Assembly (NCBI GenBank): GCA_023055355.1 | Contig: JALJCS010000039.1 | Coordinates: 1,143,501 to 1,207,500 of the forward strand | Length of the DNA stretch: 64,000 nucleotides | DNA from: Agelaius tricolor | Lineage: Eukaryota > Chordata > Aves > Passeriformes > Icteridae | Direction: 5' to 3' | Translations under genes and position numbers: made by a program | In this document: positions 22,491 to 33,654 of the stretch, piece after piece | Position numbering within the stretch: position 1 is the first letter of the stretch | How the letters are laid out: each line of letters opens with the position of its first letter | The notes under the pieces: generated by a model | The model's input: only the letters and a program-made list of their open reading frames with translations | What the model was told of the DNA's origin: nothing | Database searches by the model: none

Positions 22491-22853
22491 GGTTTTATGG
22501 CGCCCCATAGTGTCACAATGGCTCCTTGGATGCATGGGGCCCCGCAGTGTCATAATGGTGACTTGATTACATGGGGTCCAGCAGTGTCACAATAGACCCT
22601 TCTTTTGATTGGGTTCCACAGTGTCACAGTGGCCCCAAGGTTTCATAAGGCCCCACAGTGTCACAATGGTCTCCGTGGTTCCACAGGCCCCACAATGTCA
22701 CGGGACTCCTCTGTTCCATGAGCCCTGCAATGTCACAATGGACCTTGGACCCTGGGGGTTTGCAGTGTCACAATGGTCTCCTTTGGCTGCACAGTGTCAC
22801 AATGGGCCAATAATGACACAAGGCCCCAAGATGTCACAATGGAGCTTTGGTTC
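22490..22853. repeat. 37-bp minisatellite, array 2
   Basis: About nine units of the GTGTCACAATGG...GTTCCATGGGGCCCCGCA type, plus orientation, directly following the satellite. The array is cut by an LTR at 22854. Confidence 0.85.
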
Positions 22854-23669
22854 TGTTATGGTTTGACACTGGCACAATGCCAGTGCTCCCATGAGGATAC
22901 CTTCCCCCTGGTTTCTGCTGTGAGATGTGACCAGGAATAAGCAAAGCAGGCTCCTACTTAGGAAAGAAAGAAAACAAAACTTTATTAACTACACTACAAC
23001 TACAGATAAAAAGGAACACACACAGGGAAAATGAAAACTTTACAAATACATTTCCTCCTCCCCCCACCAAATTTCCAACACAATACATCTATTCCTCAAA
23101 TCACCAACTCTTGGTCCAGCACCACCCTTCAGACAATCAATCCTCAGTTCATCAAGAGGAGAGGAGTCCTTCTTGTACCATGGGCTTCCCCTGGAAACAC
23201 AGCTGAAGCCTCGTGTGTTTCTGTGTCACTCGTGGCACCGCCCGGAGTCCATCTGCTGTCGTGACCTCTTCCTTTCATGTCCAGTGCTCTCACCACTGAA
23301 CACGGACCAGAGCTGCTTCTAGGGTTGTCTTTTTAGGGATGCTTTGTCCCGATCCAAAAAAGGCACAGTCTCTCCTTTGGGACACCTGTCCCCACAATCT
23401 CTCCTTTGGGACACCTGTCCCCCCCATATTTGTCACCCCCTGGGGCCGAGAGGTACCAACACTGAACCCTCTTGGTTCTGTGGCCATTGCCTCCCCCTAG
23501 ATGCAGTCTCTGTGTCACAAGAACGTGGGTCTGTCCATGGCAGTACAAAAAGAGTCCAGCAAAAGCCACTCCATCATCTCTTCCCACTAGGATTCTTCTC
23601 TATTCTTCCACTATTTCTCACTCGCCCAGACCTCTCTCACACTTGAACATTTCCTTCCTCATCTTCCAC
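22854..23669 (-). mobile_element. LTR family 2 fragment
   Basis: TGTTATGGTTTGACACTGGCAC is the complement of the LTR 3' end. It matches 52761 onward and stops mid-LTR at 23669. Polyadenylation signal complement near 22980. The 5' part is missing. Confidence 0.85.
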
Positions 23670-23817
23670 CGGCAGCAACAAACAGAAACAGATACCCAAG
23701 GGCAGCTTTCCCTCGGCTGCAGGCACTTTCCTTTTGGTGTAGTTCTGGTCACAGCCAAGCAGGGAAGGGAGGCAAATAAATAATGAATAAAGCAATTGCT
23801 TGAGAAATTTTAATTAT

Positions 23818-24652
23818 TATTGAAGGCCCCAGAAAGTGACACAGCACTTGAGATGTTCTTCATCAGTGCCCAGCACAGGACAGTCACTGCCCTGATCCTG
23901 ATGGCTGCACTATTGCTGATGCAGGCCAGGCTGCCGATTGGCCTTTTTCCCCACCTGGTCACTCCTGGCCTCAGGTTCAGGTGTTGTCAATCGGCTTCAC
24001 AGCCACTCTTTCCACAGCTGGGAGCTGCAGAGGGTTAGTGTGGCCAAAGTGTACAACCCAGCACTTGGTCCTGTTTAACCTCATGCCAGTGGTCTCAGCC
24101 CATGGATCCAGCCTGTCCAGGGCCCTGTGCAGCCTTCCTGTCCTCCAGCAGATCTGCCCTCTGACCCATCTTGGCATCATCCAAGGAAGGACATTGAGGA
24201 TCTGGACCAAATCCAGAGAAGAGAAAGGAAGTTGATTAAGGGTCTGGAGAATAAGTCTGATGAGAAATGGCTGAGAGAACTGAGGGAGCTCAGGAGGGCT
24301 CAGTCTTGAGCAAAGGAGGCCCAGGAGGAACATTGTCACTGTCTACACCACCCTGACAGGAGGTTGTAGTAAGATGGGGATTGGGCTCTCCTCACAGACA
24401 AGCAGTGACAGGACAAGAAGACACAGTCTTAAGCTGCACCAGGGAGGTTAAGTTGGACATCAGAGGAATTTCTTCACAGAAAGGTTTCTTAAGCATTGGA
24501 AGGCACTGCCCAGGGTCTCTGAATATGTCCAAAGACCAGCTGGATGTGGCACTCAGTGCTCTGGTCTGTTTGACAAGGTGGTGTTTGGTCCAAAGCTTGA
24601 CACAATGATCTCAGTGATCTCTTACAACCTCATTGATTCTGGGATTCTTTGA
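23818..24652. mobile_element. Two head-to-head CR1 fragments
   Basis: 23818-24185 reads as CR1 on the minus strand (ending in GGATCCAGCCTGTCCAGGG and CTGACCCATCTTGGCATCATC). 24190-24652 reads as CR1 on the plus strand, to its 3' end (GATTCTGGGATTCTTTGAA). They meet with no spacer at about 24187. Both are short and degenerate. Confidence 0.8.
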
Positions 24653-24697
24653 AGTTAACACCTGGTAAAGACAGACAATCCTTTCAAGTTAAGTATG

Positions 24698-25381
24698 TGG
24701 GCTGGTTCAGGGTAAATTTGGGAGAGAATCCCCTAAGGGGCTCCTCCTCCTTCCTTCCTAGGAAGCAGATTCAATCAGCCTCTCCCCCAGCCAGTCGGGG
24801 AAAAATACCTCCTTGGAGAAAAGTGGAAAAACCTGTTTTTTGGAAAAACCTTGTTTAATAAACCTCAATTTATTAAACAAGAAAACCTAAACAAGATTAA
24901 TCAATAAAACCTCTTGCTGCTGGAAAAGAGATGACAAACTCAGAAAGCCCCTCCCCAGGCTGCAGCTCAGCTCACTCAGGCTCTGATCAGTCCCTCTGGT
25001 GCTGGAAATGCCGCAGCCCAGGCCTGGCCTGGTGGGCCACAGGCGCAGCTGCCGGTGCTCTTCTGGTGTTCAGAGCAGGTCTAAACAGGTCCAAAGAAAA
25101 GTAAAAAAACTCACAGCCCAGGGAACTTTTTTGCCTTGGCTAGCTAAAACTAACTAAAACAAAGGAGAGCTCTGTCCTAGGGTCTGTCCATCTGCAGACA
25201 ACACGGTCCAGGAGCAGGAAAGTGGAGGAGTGAGTGCAGTGTCTGAAAACAAAACTCTGTGCTTCTTCTCTCCCCACTTCGCACTTGGAACAAGTCTTAA
25301 AGGTGCAAAACTTATTATTCAGCAAAACAGAACAGATTACTGGGGATAAAAGCATCCCCCAAATATAGTCAGCCTAGGACA
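24698..25381 (-). mobile_element. Solo LTR (family 3) with 5-bp target duplication
   Basis: On the minus strand it starts TGTCCTAGGCTGAC, contains CACCTTTAAGAC, and ends near TACCCTGAACCAGCCCA. It is related to the LTR at 57808-58431. GTATG flanks it on both sides (24693-24697 and 25382-25386). Confidence 0.75.
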
Positions 25382-25386
25382 GTATG

Positions 25387-26818
25387 ATAAACTATAATGT
25401 TTTGTAAAAGGATTTTACAGGAGCTCACATGTTAGCCTGACCAATCAATATGATAGACATAAATCCCTAGAATTGTTAACTGTTCCCTGGCCTATTTACC
25501 CATAAAGCACACAGTATTCTACAGTTTTAGAGCTATAATGAATCTTTAAAATCATATTAAGGTAGAATTAAATAATAATTTAATTGCCAATAGCAAGAAT
25601 CCTGTTAAATTGTTTGAGCAGGAACAGCAAATCCACCTGCCTTTGAAAATTTGTAATAAAGTTAATGGTATAAGTTCTTCAGCAGCAATTGTTTGAGTTG
25701 TCTCTGGATATAACATATGGGTAATTTAACCATGATTTTCTTGAATTGCACTGTGTTTTCTTTATCATTGTGCATGTTTTCCTTAATTTTCTAGCTTGTG
25801 TGGGCAGGGACAAAATACACAAGATACAAATTCATGAAGAATTCAGGAGGTTCTGGATTGTTCATGCATAATCTGTGACCAAAGCCTCATGTCAGCCATA
25901 CAGTGCAGTCTCAAGCACAGCACAAAGATTTTCAGCTTAGAAAAGCACAGTTTGTACAATAAAATATGTTACCTTTTTTTTATATAGTAGCTATTTCTAT
26001 GATGCCTGCCTTTGACTTGCTCTTGCATGGTTTAAATGTAAGACACTCCAAACACGTGCCAAAAGAACTCAGTCAGGGGACTCCAGCCTGAAGCAGGTAC
26101 GCCAGTGCTCTGGCCAGAATCTGCTTATCAGCTTTCATGTGACATTCTCACGTGTTACGAGTTGAAAGTGAAGTCTTGTCTTGAATTAGTCTAACGAAAT
26201 ATTTTCCATTTGGAATAGAGAAGACCATAATTCTAATATTTTATGAAAGCCTTACAAATTAACTTGGGAAGAATAAATAGAAGATCTTTTCATGTATGTA
26301 ATTGGAAGAGAATTTTGTGTTCTAGCAGCTTCTCATGATTTATCTTAATGGTGGGAAATTTACTGAGATGACAAAGAGAGGAGCAAGGAATCTGCCTGCC
26401 TATATGTTTCCTCTTGTTGTCTAACAGTAGCTGCATCACTGGAAAACGTGTTGTAATGAGAATATTTATTTTTCCAGTAGGAGAGTAAACTGTTTTCTGG
26501 ATTGAGCTAAATAACTTTTAAAGCCCAGAAATTAAATTTTGAAATGTGTCAACTTAGATTCTAGGTTTGTTTTCAGCTGCTGCTGATGCAGGTTTTCTCT
26601 TTTGGTGTCCAACTGACGTACTGTATGAATACTTAATAAATAAGTTGCACATAGGGTGGTGGGAAAAGATGGTATATTGCCATACTTTCTTTGACTTAAT
26701 CACAGCCTATGCAGTACTTCTAAGGATCTGTAGGGAATAAAGTTATCCCTACAGGTATGTCTTTAATAAGCTTTTACCCTAGAGAGTTGCCAGAATGTGA
26801 TTTGTATCTGTTATTGAT
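25387..26818. other. AT-rich stretch without a gene
   Basis: No ORF of interest, splice pattern or recognised repeat. It is the longest non-repetitive stretch in the spacer of the inverted duplication and may be old host sequence. Confidence 0.5.
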
Positions 26819-27456
26819 TGTGAAAAATGCGTATTATGTGATTGGCTCTTCACAAGTATTAAAATGAATACTATATGTGTTTTGTTGGAAAGTGTTGTTG
26901 TATCATTTTTTTTTGTAGTGCTGTATTAATCTTTTTAAGCAGTGTGGTAAATATAGTTTTAGGCTATAGCATAGTATTAAAATAAAAATTATGTGATGTA
27001 AGATACTTTTTGTAACTAGCACAAGGAATGGATAAGATAACCAAGAAATTCTTCACATAAAGGTAACAGCAACGAGACACCAAAAGAAGAATTATTGCCC
27101 CCTTATTGGGACAATCCAGACTTCTTCCAGACTTCTAGGAGCCAAGAAATTGATGTACAAGATGAGGGGGGGCAGCAGAAATTAAGCAGAAGACACCCTT
27201 TGTGTGAAAGGAATGTTTGAATCATGTATGAGATATATGAATATGCAACAGGCTATTTCTTTTAAGGGTTCCTTCCTTTGTTAGGAAAGTGTGCTTTTGT
27301 GGCAGAGCAAAGCACCTGGACGTCCCTAATTCTTTGCTTTTATTGTCTTTTATTGTCCTAACTTTGATTGTCCAAATTCTTATTGTTCTAATTTTTATTA
27401 CTGTTTTATTGCTATTAAACTTCTAAAATTTTAACACGTGATTGGCATTTTTCACA
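26819..27456 (+). mobile_element. LTR (family 4), full length
   Basis: It begins TGTGAAAAATGCGTATTATG and ends GTGATTGGCATTTTTCACA (638 bp). It resembles ERVL-type songbird LTRs. A second copy in the same orientation starts at 28408. No matching target duplication is visible. Confidence 0.8.
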
Positions 27457-27557
27457 CTGCCACTGGGTGAGTTCCCACCTCAGAGAGAGGGAGGAGGTGA
27501 TGATCCCACCCATGGCTGCTGCTGGGTCTGAGATAAAGCTGAGCCAGAGCTTCAGCA

Positions 27558-28030
27558 TCTCTCCCAAAATCACAGAATCACAGAATGGCTTGGTTTGAAA
27601 GAGACCTTCAAGTTCATTTCATTCCACCCTCTGCCCTGGGCAGGGACACCTTCCACTATCCCAGGCTGCTCCAAGCCCTGTCCAACCTGGCCTTGGACCC
27701 TGCCAGGGATCCAGGGGAAGCCACAGCTGCTCTGGGCAAGCTCTGATCTCTGCCCAGGTGAGCAGGGACAGGACCCGAGGGAACGGCTGGAGCTGGGCCA
27801 GGGCAGGGCTGGGCTGGGGATCAGCCAAAGCTTCTTCCCCCAGAGGGGGCTCGGGCACTGCCCAGGCTCCCCAGGGAATGGGCACAGCCCTGAGGCTGCC
27901 GGAGCTCCAGAGGCCTTTGGACACCACTCCCAGGGCTGCCCAGGCTGCAATTGTTGGGGGTACTGTGCAGGGCCGGGGGCTGGACTGGCTGATCCCAATG
28001 GGCCCTGCCAGCTCAGCCCCTTCTGCAATT
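27558..28030. mobile_element. CR1 3'-end fragments, head to head
   Basis: 27558-27745 is the complement of a CR1 3' end (ATCACAGAATCACAGAATGG...GGGCAGGGACACCTTCCACT). 27756-28030 reads in the CR1 plus direction (CTTCTTCCCCCAGAGGGGG...CTGCCCAGG). The structure matches the head-to-head pair at 23818-24652. Confidence 0.7.
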
Positions 28031-28083
28031 CTCACCCTTTGGCTCAGCCTTTGTGTCCCCTCGAGGCGCTGGCAGAGCTGTTG

Positions 28084-28407
28084 GGGACAGGGCAGGAGCG
28101 GGGCAGCCCCAGCGTTGCCCTGTGTGTGACACCCCATTGGTGACAGCCCCAGCATTGCCCTGTGTGTGACACCCCATTGGTGACAGCCCCAGCGTTCCCC
28201 TGTGTGTGACACCCCAGCAGTGACAGCCCCAGCGTTGCCCTGTGTGTGACACCCCAGCGGTGACAGCCCCAGCGTTGCCCTGCGTGTGACACCCCATTGG
28301 TGACAGCCCCAGCGTTGCCCTGTGTGTGACACCCCAGCGGTGACAGCCCCAGTGTCCGTGTCCCCTGTATGTGACACCCCATTGGTGACAGCCCCAGCGT
28401 TCCCCTG
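28084..28407. repeat. 40-bp minisatellite
   Basis: Eight units of GACAGCCCCAGCGTTGCCCT plus GTGTGTGACACCCCATTGGT, with small variants (CAGCGG in place of ATTGG). Because 40 is not a multiple of 3, it is open in all three minus-strand frames and creates false ORFs. It abuts the next LTR exactly. Confidence 0.95.
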
Positions 28408-28946
28408 TGTGAAAAATGCATATTTTATGATTGGCTTTTTGCAAATATTAAAATGAATATTTTATGTGTTGTGTTAGAAAGGTGTGCTGTATTAATTCTC
28501 TTAAGTAGTGTGCTAAATATAGTTTTAGGTTATGACAAAATGTTAAAATTGAAATTATGCTTTGTAGGATACTTTTTTTCTAAAGAAAGGACTCGCACCA
28601 AGATAGCAGCCACAGGACACCTAAATCTTTCAGAGAAAAAGAATTTATTGCTCTCTTATCAGAAGAAACTTCTTCCCGCCTCGCTCAGCCAGGACAATGC
28701 CATTAGGATTAAGAGGAAAAAGTTGATCACCAGACAGAATCCTATATTTGAATGGAATTTATGCATCATGTATGAGATGTATGAATATGCAATAGGCTAT
28801 TGTTTTTAAGGGTTAATCCTCTGTTAATGTGTGTCTTTTTTCAGGCTTCTGCTGCCCAGAAAAAGGTACCTGGATGTCCGTGACTCTTTGTTTCTATTGT
28901 CTCATATTGTCCTAATTCCAATTGTCCAAAATTTTTATTCTTGCAG
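28408..28946 (+). mobile_element. LTR (family 4), 3'-truncated
   Basis: TGTGAAAAATGCATATTTTATG aligns with 26819 onward and follows it to TTGTCCAAAATTTTTATTC, then stops about 90 bp short of the LTR end. Same orientation as 26819-27456. Confidence 0.8.
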
Positions 28947-29345
28947 TGTGATGCCATTTCCACCTATCCCAACCCCCCAAGTGTTCCAACCTCTCCTTTC
29001 CCCTTTGCCCTCCTGCTAAGAGCTCTCCATCAATCTTAACATTCCAGCAGGGTCATGGTGTTGTTGGCAGAAGTTCAAAAGATGCCCCTCAGGTCCGAGC
29101 TCATTGGCCTGTCCAAGTGTCTCTATCCCTTGAGCCTTCCCCTCCTCCCACCTGGTTGGCCCTCACCTGTCCCTTCCCCTCCCCCTGTCGCCGGGGCTTA
29201 AAAGGACACGAGACCATGCGGTCGGGATTCTATTGGGAGCTGTTACAAGATTCAGAGGTCTGTCATCCTGGAATAAACTCTGGATTAAAACTCTACGATA
29301 GAATCCTCTCCTTTCTCTTCACCAACACCTGAACCTTTTCCACCA
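28947..29345 (+). mobile_element. Possible 3' part of another LTR
   Basis: A TATA-like CTTAAAAGGAC at 29200 and AATAAACTCTGGATT at 29273 follow a C/T-rich block, the arrangement of an avian ERV promoter and polyadenylation site. Ends are not defined. Confidence 0.4.
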
Positions 29346-29499
29346 GAGGTAAACTGAGTTCCTACTATGCCTGGATTTGTTCCGAGTGCCCAGCTGCAGC
29401 ACCCAGCCGGCCAAAGGTATCTCTGAGGTGAAACACCGCAGCTGCCGCCTTTGGTCCAACAGCAAGGGTCAGATGAGGCCAGGCACGTCCCACCCGGAA

Positions 29500-30790
29500 A
29501 TATTGGGATTAATATTCCATACTATGGAACCTCATGGTATCACAGGTCCCTTGTTACACAGCAGCCACAGCAGGGCTGCAGAACCAAGGAGATCATTGTG
29601 ACACTGCACAATCTCATGGAATCAGGGCATCCATGTTATGCTACTGAACCTCATGGAACCAAGGGTCCATTGTATCACTGTGGAACCAAGGAGACTGTTG
29701 TTGGCATTACAAAAGCTCATGGAAGCAAAAGTCCATTGTGACATTGTGGGGCCTCATGGAACCTGGGAGACCATAATGACACTTCCAGACCCACTGGAAC
29801 CAAGGGGCCATTGTGACACTGCAGGGCCTTATGGAATCGCGGGGATCACAGTGGCCCTGTGGGGCTCCATAAGGGGCCGTGGGGCTCCATAAGGGGCCAT
29901 GGGGCTCTATAAGGGGCTGTGGGGCTCCATGAGACCATGGGGCCATCCTGACTGTGGAACCAAGGATACCATTGTTATACTACAGGGCATCATGGAACCA
30001 GGGAGGCCATTGTGAATAAGCGGGCAAACCTGCTGAGACCATTGTGACACTTCAAGGGCCATTGTGGAGCTGCAGGGCCTCGTGGAACCAATGAGACCAT
30101 TGTGACATGGCACGGCCTCATGGGAGCAAGGGGCTGTTGTGAAACTGTGGGGCCTTGTAGAGCTGAGGGGCCCTTGTGACCCTGAGTGGCACCATGGAAC
30201 CAAGGAGAGCACTGTGACATTGCAGGGCTCTATGGAACTGAGAATTCCTGTGACAGTGAGGATCCCAATGGAACCAAGGGGCCATTCCATACTTCAGGGC
30301 TTCATGGAACCAATGAGACCATTCTGACACTCTGAGTCCCCATGGAACCAAGGGGCCATTGTGACACCACAGGGCCTAATATAACCAAGGCAACCACTGT
30401 GACATTGCAAGGTCTCATAGAAGCAAGGGGCCATTGTGACACTGTGGGTCTCCATGGAAGCAAGGTGCCATTGTGACACATCCAGGCCTGGTGGAACCAA
30501 GGGGCCATTGTGATCCTGGAGAACCCAATAGAACCCAGGGGCCATTTTGAGACTCTGAGACCTCATGGAACCAATGGGCCATTGTGGCATTTGGCAATCC
30601 CATGGAAACAAGGAAACTATTTTGACCCTGCAAGGCCTCATGGAAGCAAGGGGCCATTGTGCCACTGTGGAGCCAAGGAGACCATTGTTATATCCCTGGG
30701 CCTCATGGAAACAAAGATCTGTTGTGATCCTACAGAGCCTCATTGAACCAAGGGGCCATTGTGATGCTGCAGGACCCCAAGGATCCAAGA
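29500..30790. repeat. 37-bp minisatellite, array 3 (reverse orientation)
   Basis: More than 30 degenerate units around CCATTGTGACACTGTGGGGC + CTCATGGAACCAAGGGG, the reverse complement of arrays 1 and 2. It contains an inner run of short GGGGCTCCATAAGGGGC units at 29862-29935. Confidence 0.9.
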
Positions 30791-31530
30791 ACATGGAACA
30801 GGTCTGGCTGGCTGGGCTTCCTGGGGGCTGCCTGACTGGTCCAGCTGACCTTGGCATGTTGAGGGTCACTTCTCATCAGCCCCTGAAACCCTGGAGTTGT
30901 GTGCTTTCTTTCCGGTGGGAAAGAACTGTCCTTCCCCTCCAGGGGTTCATGGCTGAAATTGGGATCCCTCCTCTAAATTTGATTATATCCAAGGATTATT
31001 CCCATATGTCACCTGTCAGGACAGACAGCTCCGGCTGGTCTTGGTTTTTTGGGGGGCAACTCTCATCTGCCTTCAAAAAAAAGGGGGCCTGTCCTTTTCT
31101 TCCCATGCAAAAAAACATCTTTTATGTCCAGGCATCCATGGCCAAAACTGAGGATCTACCTCCAAAATTCCTTATATCCAAGGATGGCTCCCAGACAAAA
31201 GCTGCTAGGACTGTCCAGGTTCCCTTGGCTTCCTGAGGGACAGCTCTCATCATCCTTTGAAACACTGGGACTCTGTACTTTCCTTCCTATGGAAAATGTC
31301 CAGATGCCCATAGACAAAAGTGGGGTTTGGCCTCCCAAACTCTGTCTATCCAAGGATTCTTCCCTGACAACAGGTCTGGCTTGCCTTGGCCTCCTTGGGG
31401 CTGCCTCTAATCAGCCTTTGAAACACTGGGATCCAACCTTCCTTCCAGGAACCCATGGCTGAAATGTAATTCCACCCCTAATACTCCCCAAATATCCAAG
31501 GGTTGCTTTCAGACTAAAGCTGCAAGGACA
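30790..31530 (+). repeat. ~150-190-bp satellite, main array
   Basis: Four units marked by TATATCCAAGGAT near 30984, 31172, 31346 and 31491, with GAAACACTGGG, TTCCTTCCTATGGAAA and CCATGGCCAAAA blocks between. Spacing falls from about 188 to 146 bp, so units differ in length. Confidence 0.8.
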
Positions 31531-31534
31531 GGCA

Positions 31535-32190
31535 ATTTGAGGTGTCATGGGACCAAGGGTCCATTGTGAAACTGCGAGACCCCATGGAGCCAAAGGTCCA
31601 TTGTGACTTTGCAAGGCCTCATGGGATCATGGAGACACAATTAAGACACGTCACAGCCTCATGGAACCAAGGAGACCAATGTGACACTAAGGGGACTCAT
31701 GGAATCACAGAGACCATTGTGACGCTGTGAGGCCTCATGGAACCGGTGAGACCATTGTGACCCTGGGGGTCCCCACAGAACCAAGAGGATCATTGTGATA
31801 CTGTGGGGCCTCCTGAAACCGAGAGGCCTTTGAGACACTGCAGGGCTGCATGGAACCAAAGCTCCAGGGTGACACAGAGGGGCCTCCTGTCATCACTGGT
31901 CCATTGTGACACTGTGGAGCCAAAGGAGACCATTGTGACACTGCAAACCCCCAGGGTCCAAAGGTCCATTGTGACACTGCAGGGCCCATGGAATCATTGG
32001 GACCATTGTGACACTGCGGTGCCTTCTGGAACCTAGGGGCCATTGTGACACTGCTGGACCCCATGGAAACTAGGGGCCATTGTGACACTGCTGGACCCCA
32101 TGGGATCAAGCCACCATTATGGCACGGCAGGGCCCCGTGGATCCAAGGCACCATTGTGGCACTGTAGGGCCCCACAAAACCAAGGGAACA
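31535..32190. repeat. 37-bp minisatellite, array 4 (reverse orientation)
   Basis: About 17 units, clearest at 31975-32130 where 37-bp spacing of CATTGTGACACTG is exact. It sits between two blocks of the larger satellite. Confidence 0.9.
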
Positions 32191-33105
32191 CAGAACAGAT
32201 CTGGCTGGTTTGGCCTCCCAGGGGCTGCCTGACTGGTCCAGATGACCCTGGCATGTTGAGGGTCTCTTCTCATCTGCTTCTGAACCACTGGAGCTCTGTG
32301 CTTTTCTTCCTATGGAAAAGAACTCTTCTCCTCCTCCAGGCACCTGTGGCCAGAACTGGGATTCCACCTCCAAATTTCCTTATTATAGTAGAGGAAATGT
32401 ATTGTATTTGAATATCTGTATCAAGGCTTTGCCCCGGGAGGTCCCGGTTGTCCTTGATGGGCTGCAGCTGCGATGTCCTTAATTGGGCTCTAGCTGTGAC
32501 CAATGAAGATAACTGGGATAAAAGGGGGCAGATTAGCCAGTCAGGGAGAGCCTTGGAGGAGCCCTGAACTGTGAGAGAACAAGATGTAGAGGAAGGAGTC
32601 TGTGCTGTGAAGATCTGCAGCTGTAAGAACACACCAAGGAGGTATGGACTTTAGAAATCTGATAACAACAGTATGGGACTCCAGGAATAGAACAACAACA
32701 CCTTATATCCAGCGATTATTCCAATAGGAATATTCCCAGGACAAGTCTGTCTTGCAGTGGTTTTACAAGAGTCGCTTTGCATCTGTCTCAAAAAACACTG
32801 GGGAAGGCTCTGTGATTTCCTTCCTATGATAAAGAACTGTCCTGCTTCTCCAGGTGCCCATGGCTGAGATTGGTGTTCCACCTCCACAATTCCCTATATC
32901 TAAAGTCTGGTCCCAGACAAAATCTTCCATTCCTGACAAGTCTGGCTGGCCTTGGCCTACTGAGGCTCTCCAAACACTGGGGCTCTGTGCTTTCCTTCCT
33001 ATGGAAAAGAACTGTCCTTCTCAGCCAGGTGCCCATGGCCAGAATTTGGGTTCCACCTCCAACATTCCCTGTTGTGACAAATTGGAGGAGATTGTTGGCT
33101 GGAAA
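32190..33105 (+). repeat. ~150-190-bp satellite, right-arm array with an insert
   Basis: Satellite units at 32190-32390 and 32700-33105 are split by about 310 bp of unrelated sequence (32392-32700) of unknown origin that contains GATAAAAGGGGG. 32700-33105 mirrors 21900-22300. Confidence 0.7.
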
Positions 33106-33654
33106 CATTTCATGTGTGGGGGAGGAAGGGGCAGGTCCAGCCTTGCCCTGCCCTGGAACCCCAGCCTTGCCCTGCCCTGGAACCCCAATCCCCCCCCTGC
33201 CTCTATCCCAGCCCAGCAGTGGCTGCCAGTCCCTGGCACAGCACAGGCAATGCTCCACAGCCACCTCTGCAGCCCCAGCCCAGCTCCTGAGGGACCAAAT
33301 GAGCCCAAGCCCCACCTGGGGGAAGGGCCCAGGGAGACCAAGGGGTATTGAAGGCTGACCACAAGGCAAGCAGAGATCTTGACCCTACCTCCTCTTGGAA
33401 TTTCCATCTGAACACTGCTGGAATGCAGGAGCTGGAAGCTCTGTGTGTGCTTCTCTACATCTTTTTTGTCCTTCTCTCTTTCTGCATCTTCTTCTGTTTC
33501 TGTGCTCCTGTAAATTCTTATTAACATTAAATTGAACAGGCTTAGAGTTTGTGAAGTTGAATGGGCCAAGTCAATGCTTTGAGAAATGTTTTTTGTTGAT
33601 TGAATATCTGTTGTAATTTGACATTAGAAGAATTTTTAAAAGTAATACAAAACT

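Noticed and set aside
27619..28377. 252-codon minus-strand ORF with periodic protein
   Set aside because: It is the translation of the 40-bp minisatellite plus CR1; all three frames are open.
29500..30790. CRISPR-like array of 37-bp repeats
   Set aside because: Units are contiguous and degenerate with no distinct spacers, and the genome is a bird; it is a minisatellite.
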